9,043 nucleotides of DNA, from positions 1 to 9,043 of the forward strand of contig DHWV01000058.1 in assembly GCA_002413355.1 (NCBI GenBank), written 5' to 3'. The notes beneath the pieces are model-generated. The model made no database searches and was not told where the DNA came from. It saw nothing but the letters and a program-made list of their open reading frames with translations. Positions 1 through 6,700 of this stretch are shown one piece after another; the stretch's first letter is position 1; each line of letters opens with the position of its first letter. The DNA comes from Desulfobulbaceae bacterium UBA5173 (GTDB lineage Bacteria; Desulfobacterota; Desulfobulbia; Desulfobulbales; Desulfobulbaceae). The position numbers and the translations under genes are program-made.

Positions 1-1152
1 CCGGCGGTGCTGGAGGCGCAGGGTTCTATTTTCACGAACAAATACGCGGAAGGCTATCCGCGCAAACGCTACTACGGCGGCTGCGACTACGCCGACAAGA
101 TCGAGTCGTTAGCCATCGAGCGGGCCAAGGAGATTTTCGGAGCCGAGTACGCCAATGTCCAGCCGCATTCGGGCAGCCAAGCCAACATGGCGGTATATTT
201 TTCCTGCCTCAATCCGGGTGACAAGGTGCTGGGCATGGATTTGGCCCACGGTGGCCATCTCACGCACGGCGCGGCGGTTTCCTTTTCCGGCAAGCTCTTC
301 AATTTCATGTCCTACGGCGTGAAGCGCGACACCGAGACTATTGACATGGCCGAGGTCGAGCGCATCGCCTTTGAGAACCGGCCCAAACTGATCGTCGCCG
401 GAGCCAGTGCCTATCCGCGCATCATTGATTTTGAGCATTTTCGCCATATTGCCGACCAGATCGGCGCGTTGTTCATGGTCGATATGGCCCACATCGCCGG
501 GCTGGTGGCAGCGGGCGTGCATCCTTCGCCGGTGCCTTATGCCGATTTTGTCACCACCACCACCCACAAGACCTTGCGCGGGCCGCGCGGCGGGCTGATC
601 TTGGCCAAGAAAAAATACGCCAAGGCTTTAGATTCCAACATCTTCCCCGGCATTCAAGGCGGGCCGCTGGTGCATGTGATCGCAGCCAAGGCGGTCAGCT
701 TCAAAGAGGCGATGACCGAGGAATACCGGCAGTATCAGCGGCAGGTGGTAGTCAACGCCCAAACGCTGGCCGCACAGCTCACCGGCTGCGGCTTCCGCAT
801 CGTCTCTGGCGGCACGGACAACCACCTCCTGCTGATTGACCTGAGCAGCAAGGGGCTGACTGGCAAAGAGGCCGAGCACTTGCTGGAAGAGGCGGGTCTG
901 ACTGTGAACAAAAACGCCATTCCCTTTGACACCCAGCCGCGCTTTGTCACCAATGGCATCCGCATCGGCACTCCGTCCGTGACCACCAGAGGGCTGAAGG
1001 AGCCGGAGATGGTCAAAATCGGCGACTGGATCAACCGCGTGCTGACCTCGCGCAGCGCGGCAGTCATTGCCCAAGTGCGGCAGGAAGTGCGGGATCTGTG
1101 CGAGGCGTTGCCGCTGTACCCTGAAATGGCGCGGGAAGAGGCGTTTGCGTGA
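1..1152 (+). CDS. glyA: Serine hydroxymethyltransferase, 5'-partial
   Basis: This PLP enzyme converts serine and tetrahydrofolate to glycine and 5,10-methylene-tetrahydrofolate in the cytoplasm, supplying one-carbon units. The reading frame is open from base 1, beginning PAVLEAQGS. The GTG at position 7 is an internal valine, not a start; by comparison with E. coli GlyA about 40 N-terminal residues lie outside the window. Family signatures are clear: NKYAEGYP and RYYGGCDY near the substrate site, QPHSGSQAN, the HGGHLTHG loop, VDMAHIAGLVA around the PLP aspartate, and TTTTHKTLRGPRGG, whose lysine (codon 568-570) should form the internal aldimine (K229 in E. coli). The C-terminal domain is intact and ends in a normal position. 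The stop overlaps the start of the next gene by 4 nt, so glyA leads, or sits early in, an operon with trmO, nrdR and the lipocalin gene. The promoter is not in the window. Identification is secure. Confidence 0.97.
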   Translation, partial: PAVLEAQGSIFTNKYAEGYPRKRYYGGCDYADKIESLAIERAKEIFGAEYANVQPHSGSQANMAVYFSCLNPGDKVLGMDLAHGGHLTHGAAVSFSGKLFNFMSYGVKRDTETIDMAEVERIAFENRPKLIVAGASAYPRIIDFEHFRHIADQIGALFMVDMAHIAGLVAAGVHPSPVPYADFVTTTTHKTLRGPRGGLILAKKKYAKALDSNIFPGIQGGPLVHVIAAKAVSFKEAMTEEYRQYQRQVVVNAQTLAAQLTGCGFRIVSGGTDNHLLLIDLSSKGLTGKEAEHLLEEAGLTVNKNAIPFDTQPRFVTNGIRIGTPSVTTRGLKEPEMVKIGDWINRVLTSRSAAVIAQVRQEVRDLCEALPLYPEMAREEAFA

Positions 1153-1622
1153 ATCCTATTGGGTTTATCCGCAGCCCGTTCAGCAACTTGGAGGGAATGC
1201 CCATCCAGCCGACTGGTGCCGCCGGAGTGCAGGGTCGGGTCGAGCTGCTGCCGGAATACCGGGCTGGCCTGAAGGATATCGAGGGCTTCTCGCATCTGAT
1301 TCTGCTCTATCTTTTTCATCGCAGCAGCGGCTTTCAGCTCGATGTGGTGCCGTTTTTGGACAACCAGCCGCGCGGCCTCTTCGCCACCCGCGCGCCCCGG
1401 CGGCCCAATCCCATCGGTCTGTCCATTGTCCGGCTTGATTCTGTAGAGAATGGCATTCTTCATGTGCAGGACGTTGATATTTTAGATGGAACGCCACTGC
1501 TTGACATCAAACCCTATGTGCCAGTGTTCGATCGTCGTGACCAAGTGCGAACAGGCTGGCTTGAGCAAAGTGGTAATGCGGTCGCTGCCCAGAAATCTGA
1601 CTCCCGTTTCGTTGCAGCATGA
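1149..1622 (+). CDS. trmO: TsaA/TrmO-family tRNA (N6-threonylcarbamoyl-A37) methyltransferase
   Basis: TrmO uses S-adenosylmethionine to methylate the t6A37 base next to the anticodon of certain ANN-decoding tRNAs. The 157-residue product shows the family pattern: N-terminal IGFIRSPF, GFSHLILLYLFH (46-57), the strongly conserved RGLFATRAPRRPNPIG (75-90) and DGTPLLDIKPYVP (113-125). It is short compared with E. coli TrmO (about 235 residues) and lacks that protein's C-terminal extension; such single-domain TsaA proteins are common. I chose the GTG at 1149 because it overlaps the glyA stop (GTGA), is preceded by a purine-rich GGAAGAGG at 1134-1141, and places the protein start at the family-typical position. 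The 3' end overlaps nrdR by ATGA. Fold and family are secure; the exact tRNA substrate is inferred from the family. Confidence 0.9.
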   Translation: MNPIGFIRSPFSNLEGMPIQPTGAAGVQGRVELLPEYRAGLKDIEGFSHLILLYLFHRSSGFQLDVVPFLDNQPRGLFATRAPRRPNPIGLSIVRLDSVENGILHVQDVDILDGTPLLDIKPYVPVFDRRDQVRTGWLEQSGNAVAAQKSDSRFVAA

Positions 1623-2089
1623 AATGCCCTTACTGTAGCCACTTGGACAACCGGGTGATTGATTCCCGCCTGAGCCGCGACGGCACCATCACCCGGCGGC
1701 GGCGGCACTGCGCCTCCTGCGAGCAGCGTTTCACCACCTACGAGCGGATCGAAGTTACCCTGCCCATGCTGGTGAAAAAGGATGGCCGCCGCGAGGCGTG
1801 GGACAGGGGCAAGATGTTGCTCGGCTTAGAAAAAGCCTGCGAAAAATTACCGGTGAGCATCGAGCAGTTAGACAGCTTAGTCGATGGCATCGAACACAGA
1901 TTGCAGGATGCAGGCGGCAAGGAAATTCCCACTTCGCAGCTCGGTGAATGGGTGATGGAGGCTCTGCCGGAAATTGATGTCGTTGCCTATGTCCGCTTTG
2001 CCTCGGTCTATCGTCAGTTCAAAGATGTAAATGAATTCATGGAGGAACTCAAACACTTTCTTGACAAAGACAAGGTGAAGCCGACGTGA
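1619..2089 (+). CDS. nrdR: Transcriptional repressor NrdR
   Basis: NrdR represses ribonucleotide reductase operons by binding NrdR boxes, sensing the ATP/dATP ratio through an ATP-cone. The 156-residue product has the usual length and order. An N-terminal zinc ribbon carries C3, C6, C31 and C34 with the DSR-x5-TITRRR basic stretch between the pairs. It is followed by CEQRFTTYERIE and an ATP-cone at about residues 49-139, ending in the typical ALPEIDVVAYVRFASVYRQF. The ATG at 1619 overlaps the trmO stop (ATGA) and has no good Shine-Dalgarno, so translation probably depends on coupling with trmO. The gene overlaps the lipocalin start by 4 nt. glyA-nrdR linkage is known in several proteobacterial groups and ties folate/thymidylate precursors to dNTP control. 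I saw no obvious NrdR box in this window; targets would be nrd genes elsewhere. Confidence 0.96.
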   Translation: MKCPYCSHLDNRVIDSRLSRDGTITRRRRHCASCEQRFTTYERIEVTLPMLVKKDGRREAWDRGKMLLGLEKACEKLPVSIEQLDSLVDGIEHRLQDAGGKEIPTSQLGEWVMEALPEIDVVAYVRFASVYRQFKDVNEFMEELKHFLDKDKVKPT

Positions 2090-2622
2090 ACATTTTTTCC
2101 GCGATCAAAAAAGTTTCTTTGCTGATGGCATCATTATGCCTTGGCGGCTGTCTCGGAATGCCAAAAAATGTCAAGCCGGTCAAGCCGTTTGACCTGAACC
2201 GCTATCTGGGGAAATGGTATGAAATCGCCCGACTTGACCATTCGTTTGAACGCGGCATGGAACAGGTGACAGCCGAATACTCTTTGCGGGACGATGGCGG
2301 CGTGCTGGTCAAAAACCGTGGCTTTCTCACGAAAGAACAACAATGGAAGGAAGCGCAAGGCAAGGCGTTCTTTGTTGAGAAGGCGGATGAAGGCTATTTG
2401 AAGGTTTCCTTTTTTGGCCCGTTCTATGGTTCGTATGTCATCTTTGAGTTGGATAAGGAAAACTATCAATATGCCTTTGTTTCCGGCCCGGACACGTCCT
2501 ATCTCTGGCTACTGGCCCGCACGCCTACCGTAGACCCGAAGCTGACCGCCCGTTTTGCCGAACAGGCGCGCCAGCTTGGTTTTGCCGCAGACAAGCTGAT
2601 TGATGTGAAGCAGGCACGATAA
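2086..2622 (+). CDS. blc: Blc-type outer-membrane lipocalin lipoprotein
   Basis: Bacterial lipocalins of the Blc family are eight-stranded beta-barrel lipoproteins anchored in the outer membrane that bind lysophospholipids or fatty acids and act in envelope maintenance or stress. The 178-residue product (E. coli Blc is 177) begins with a basic-hydrophobic signal peptide ending in the lipobox L19-G20-G21-C22. C22 is the predicted lipidated residue, and +2 is Leu rather than Asp, consistent with export to the outer membrane. The lipocalin motif GKWYEIARLDHSFERG lies at 42-57, followed by strand segments such as TAEYSLRDDGGVLVKNRG and KVSFFGPFYGSYVIFELD, and a C-terminal helix ending LGFAADKLIDVKQ. 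The GTG start overlaps the nrdR stop (GTGA) with AAGGTG at 2072-2077 as a ribosome site. Placement at the end of the glyA-trmO-nrdR chain implies co-transcription; there is no evident functional tie. Confidence 0.92.
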   Translation: MNIFSAIKKVSLLMASLCLGGCLGMPKNVKPVKPFDLNRYLGKWYEIARLDHSFERGMEQVTAEYSLRDDGGVLVKNRGFLTKEQQWKEAQGKAFFVEKADEGYLKVSFFGPFYGSYVIFELDKENYQYAFVSGPDTSYLWLLARTPTVDPKLTARFAEQARQLGFAADKLIDVKQAR

Positions 2623-2631
2623 ACCTCATCC

Positions 2632-2658
2632 GCAGACAGCACGTTAGCCTTGCTCTGC
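2632..2658. terminator. Weak imperfect stem-loop between convergent genes
   Basis: GCAG-AGCA (2632-2635 and 2638-2641, with a 2-nt bulge) can pair with TGCTCTGC (2651-2658) around a 9-nt loop, spanning the 3' end of the transporter gene and the 21-bp gap after the lipocalin gene. Neither side has a U-tract, so it is not a classical intrinsic terminator. It could assist factor-dependent termination of the two converging transcripts, or be chance. Confidence 0.2.
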
Positions 2659-3540
2659 ACCCTGTTGCACAATCACCATTGCCGCGACAATCAGTGCCAC
2701 ACCGGGCAGCACCTGCGCAGGCGGTAGCGGATGTCCGCAGAGCCATTCAATCAAGACAATGAACGGCGGATACAGATAGCTGTAAGCGATAACTCTGGTC
2801 GGGCCAAGCCGCAGGGTGCACAACTGGCTGAGAAAAAAAGTGACAATGGTGCAGAACACGGCCAGATAGCCCAGCCCAGACCAGACCAGCGGAGTGATGT
2901 CACGCCACGGCACAGAGGGCAGGCCGGGAGCGGCTAAGAGCAGCAGCCAGCCGCTGCCTGTGGCCAGAATCCAGAACGTCATCACGGCCATTGGTTCATC
3001 ACGATGAAAAAGCTTGACCAAAGGCGTGTAGAGAGCCATGATCAGGCAGCTGAGGAAAAAAATCAGGTCGCCGGAATTGAGGTCAAAGGCCAGTAACCGT
3101 TCCATGCTGCCGTGAAACAGCACCCAGACCGCCCCGATGGTTGCGGGGATCATCGCCAGCAGGCGGCTTTTGCCCAGCCGCTCACGCAGCAGTACCGCGC
3201 TATACAGACTGGAGATACCCGGCACCAAGGTGAAGATCACTCCGGTGTTGAGAGCGGTGGTCGAGCGCAGGGCGAGAAACATCAGCCAGAAAAAACTGGT
3301 CAGTGTGAAGCTGATGCAGGCATAGCCGAAGAGCTGTCTGCGGTCAGGCAGGCGCAGGCCGCCGGTCTGCCAAGCGGCTGCTGGCAGGAAGAGCAGCGTG
3401 GCGAGGGTAAAACGCAGCAGTGTCAGCACGGCGGGATCCAAGCCCGCAGCAATGGCTTTGCTGACCGTGAATGACGTTGAAACCAGCACCGCTGTCAGCA
3501 GCATCAACGCGTGAATCCACCAGATTGTTCCTTGTTTCAT
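2644..3540 (-). CDS. DMT superfamily transporter, EamA family
   Basis: This is an inner-membrane permease of the drug/metabolite transporter superfamily, a group that exports amino acids, metabolites or drugs. The 298-residue product has about ten hydrophobic helices in two EamA repeats (roughly residues 8-143 and 155-290). Hallmarks are SFTVSKAI in helix 1, LLRFTLATLLF in helix 2, ALNTGVIFTLVPGISSLYSAVLLRERLG (96-123) closing repeat 1, and RVIAYSYLYPPFIVLIEWL (249-267) in repeat 2. Substrate cannot be told from sequence. The ATG at 3538-3540 lacks a clear Shine-Dalgarno; a second in-frame Met at residue 13 is possible but would cut into helix 1. The gene runs convergently to the lipocalin operon and is divergent from the SIR2-helicase gene, with its own promoter at 3584-3612. 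Base composition matches the GC-rich host genes, not the neighbouring AT-rich gene. Confidence 0.9.
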   Translation of the reverse strand: MKQGTIWWIHALMLLTAVLVSTSFTVSKAIAAGLDPAVLTLLRFTLATLLFLPAAAWQTGGLRLPDRRQLFGYACISFTLTSFFWLMFLALRSTTALNTGVIFTLVPGISSLYSAVLLRERLGKSRLLAMIPATIGAVWVLFHGSMERLLAFDLNSGDLIFFLSCLIMALYTPLVKLFHRDEPMAVMTFWILATGSGWLLLLAAPGLPSVPWRDITPLVWSGLGYLAVFCTIVTFFLSQLCTLRLGPTRVIAYSYLYPPFIVLIEWLCGHPLPPAQVLPGVALIVAAMVIVQQGAEQG

Positions 3541-3583
3541 GTGCGCAGGTGCTCAATTGCTCGGAGAGAGGGCAGATTGCGGC

Positions 3584-3612
3584 AGTGTATGCCCCATGCT
3601 GCGGCCTGTCAA
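3584..3612 (-). promoter_or_regulatory. Sigma70-type promoter for the DMT transporter
   Basis: On the minus strand a perfect -35 TTGACA (3612-3607) is followed by a 17-bp spacer and a -10 TACACT (3589-3584; four of six matches to TATAAT). Transcription would start near 3577, giving a leader of roughly 37 nt to the ATG at 3540. Orientation, spacing and distance all fit the transporter gene. Confidence 0.6.
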
Positions 3613-3708
3613 GTTTTTCACGGCAGCGAAGCGTTCCGGGTGCCGCTTGATCTGGACGAGCTGTTTCAGGTTTTGCTGGGGAGATTGCATCCTGTGGTGG
3701 ACAATTAA
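3613..3708 (+). pseudogene. Possible 3' remnant of an unidentified GC-rich gene
   Basis: Between the transporter promoter and the AT-rich gene, one plus-strand frame reads like the C-terminus of a protein (ending AFRVPLDLDELFQVLLGRLHPVVDN) and stops at TAA 3706-3708. Codon choice is host-like (GC-rich third positions such as CTG, GTG, GAC). Upstream of about 3613 the same frame looks non-coding and overlaps the transporter gene, and no start with a ribosome site is visible. I do not recognise the peptide. It may be the stub of a gene disrupted when one of its neighbours was acquired, or simply spacer with a chance open frame. Confidence 0.25.
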
Positions 3709-3728
3709 TCATAACTGAAAGGTTAATT
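3685..3728 (+). promoter_or_regulatory. AT-rich promoter-like region before the SIR2-helicase gene
   Basis: Composition changes from GC-rich to AT-rich here. TGGACA (3698-3703) followed 18 bp later by GTTAAT (3722-3727) resembles a -35/-10 pair, and GACAATTAATCAT (3700-3712) matches the start of the E. coli trp/tac promoter as I remember it. However, a start about 7 nt after that -10 would leave almost no leader and would exclude the ribosome site at 3729-3734. An alternative pair, TTGCAT (3685-3690) and CATAAC (3710-3715), gives a sensible leader but matches consensus poorly. A promoter is expected here; which hexamers are used is undecided. Confidence 0.3.
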
Positions 3729-3734
3729 AAGGGG
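3729..3734 (+). promoter_or_regulatory. Ribosome binding site of the SIR2-helicase gene
   Basis: AAGGGG lies 7 nt before the ATG at 3742 and supports that start. The N-terminal residues following it run directly into the SIR2 nucleotide-binding motif, as expected of an intact N-terminus. Confidence 0.6.
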
Positions 3735-3741
3735 TATTGTT

Positions 3742-6700
3742 ATGAATAAATTCAAAGTACCTGATGATCTCAAGAAAGCATTGTCAGATCATAATGCGAT
3801 TCCTTTTGTAGGAGCAGGAATATCCATGTCAGTTAAAGATGCTGCTGGTAATGCTCTTTTCCCAAGCTGGAAAGAACTCCTTCAGAAAGCGGCAGATAAA
3901 ATTGAAGGGGAAGAAAAAAAAGATGATGTTGACTATATTAAATCCGCTGCTCGATCAGGTCGTGGCACGTTAGAAGCAGCAAAGGTTGCAAAGGAATTAC
4001 TGGGTAAAAAAAGGTGGAATGATTTTCTTGTAGAGAATTTAGATGTAGAATATTCAAAGTGCGATGAAAACAGCTTAAGGACAGCAGAGAAAATCTGGTT
4101 TCTTGGAAGCAAATTAATCATAACTACAAATTATGACAAAGTATTAGATTGGACTTGTCCGCAAGATACTAAAAATGATTTAAGACACTGGAATATTGAA
4201 TCAACCTATGAGTTATCCTCTTCTTGTAAATATAGAGTAGACAAGCCAACCGTTTGGCATCTGCATGGCAGGATCAGCGATGTTGACAAGATAATATTAA
4301 CCCCAGACGGGTATGAAAGACTCTATCCAGAGAACGTTTCTGAGGGACAATATAAATCTGCTCTTTCTACGCTAAAAAATTATATCGTATCACGCACGTT
4401 ATTATTTATAGGATTTAGTTTTCAAGATGAAAATCTTTGCTCTCAACTCAGAATAGTTCAGGATATATTTCAAGGTAATATTGATAACCATTTTGTTTTA
4501 ATTAAAGAATCTGAATTGCATAGGATTGAAGAATTAGGTCTTGCATTAACACCTGTTCCGTATAAACAGCACGATGACTTAAGTTGGCTTCTGGAAGAGC
4601 TGTGCAGCTATGTTCAAATTGAAAAAGATGAATCCTTGTCAGCAGATTGTCTTCCTCCATGTGAATCTCTTCCGGCAAGAGATATATCCCCTTCATATAA
4701 AACTCTTGCAGAGTTGTATCGTCTTGCCTTGCCAAGCACTGAAGGGCAATCTTATTATGAAGAGATCATTGCAAAACAGCCTGAAATGCAAACAAAGAAA
4801 CTGTTTGAACTTGGATGCAAAGCTATAGATTTCAAAGACGAAATATTTTTCAATTCAGATTCACCAAGTGATTTTGAATATCGTCATATTCTTATATCAG
4901 GACCAACTGGATGTGGGAAAACATATCTTATGGAGTCCTTGATATTAAACAGTTTATTCGAGCGGGCTGGAACTGTTTTATTCATTGCTCCGACACGTGA
5001 GCTAGTTTATGAATTTCACAGAAAAATATCTGACACATTAACTGCAATAAATATTAAAGAGATAAGTATAGAAAATGCTATTTGCTCAACTGGAGAGGTG
5101 ACTGATAACGACTACATGATACATAACGGCATGTTCAGTATCGCCTGTATTGTTAACGAGAAAAGTAATGTATTGTTTGATCTTTCCAGAGAGGATATTT
5201 TAAAAAAACTTCGCCTTGTGATTATTGATGAGCTTCACATGATTTCCGATGAACAAAGAGGCGGTGTTGTCGATTCTTTGATAGGTAAACTTTTTGAAGA
5301 AATTTCTCGTCGAGAAGATGACTACGAGCAATTTGATCTTCAAATTGTTGGGATAACAACTGAATCTATGAGCGATGCTTTGAAGGCATGTTTTACAAAA
5401 CATCGCGATGATGAAGATCACATAGAGCCGATTTTAATTAACGTAAAAGAAAGACCGGTTGCTGTGGAGCACAATATAGCTGTTCTTGCTCCAGGAAATT
5501 CAAGTCATTATTTTTTAAGAAAACTTATTGATTTTAAATCGCAAAGTGATCGCCAGATAGACACAAAACCTAATGCTCATCTTGTCCGAGAAGAGATATT
5601 GTCATCGCTCAGGAACAATGCTTTTGAATGGCAAGGAAACCCAGCAAAGAAAGAGACAACTCTTCCTGCATTGATCCAGCTCTGTCTTGAGCAAACCAAA
5701 AAGCACAGAAGCACCATTGTCGCTGTTCCCAGTGTGCAATTGCTGACAGCAATAGCTAAATCTGTCGCAAACAAGAGGAAAGATTTATTAAATGCTTCAT
5801 CGCTCTCAGATGACGAACTGTCTGATCTCGAAAAAGAAATGGTTACTACAGGGGTGGCGACAAGAACAAAAGAAAGAGTGATGGATTTTGCTAGATCAGG
5901 TGTGTTTCTGCATTATGCAGGATTACCTTACGAATTAAAGAGATGGATTGTTAATCTTTTCTCCAAGGAGAGAGGCAAAGAATTTTCAAGCCTAATTTTG
6001 TTCACTACCGAAACGCTCACCTATGGTGTCAATCTTTCAGCAGACTGTGTAATTTTAAGCGACTTAACATGGGTGCGTTCTGACACATCAAATGCAACCT
6101 ACAGTGAACCAAAGAAAATAGATATAGAACAAAACTCTTATCACAATATTCTTGGTCGGGCAGGACGAGCTGGTGTCAATAAAAGCTGTGATAATTCAAC
6201 AGCTATTGTCTGTGTTGATGCAAAGAAATTCCATAGAGAACCCCAGAGGAAATCCTTATTATATCAATACTATTGCACACCAGGCTGGTTGAATAAACGA
6301 AATGTGCCACCATTGAGCCGATTGATTGACAAACATGCGCTCAAGATATGTTCTGACAAATCGAGAAATATCAGTATCGAAGATTTCTGTTTCCCGACTT
6401 TCCGGTCCATTATGGACGGATTGCGACATGTCGGAAAAAACAACACGCCTGTTCCTGTCGAAAAACTCATAGATTTCTTTTCAAAAACAATTTATTGGCA
6501 AACTAATTCTGAAAAGCATGACCAACTTAAATTAGTTGTCACTCGATTTCTTGAAGCGGCATCAAAGCACAGTGTTCAACATTCCAGACTTAAACTGGTC
6601 GTTTGTCATGAACCGTATGGAAATCGTCATGCAACGTATCAAATTCAACCTCAGGGCGAAGCACTGATTGATACAGGAACTAAACTGCAATCCATTGAGC

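Noticed and set aside
735..1463. Long minus-strand open frame opposite glyA and trmO
   Set aside because: It lies antisense to two well-identified overlapping genes; its translation shows no family motif and reflects GC-rich codon bias.
3112..3474. Plus-strand open frame inside the transporter gene
   Set aside because: It is Gln/Gly/Arg-rich shadow sequence opposite a clear ten-helix permease.
3703..4125. 14-bp direct repeat AATTAATCATAACT at 3703-3716 and 4112-4125
   Set aside because: The second copy is inside the SIR2 coding sequence just before the TTNYD codons. There is only one pair in AT-rich DNA, so it is probably chance rather than an attachment site.
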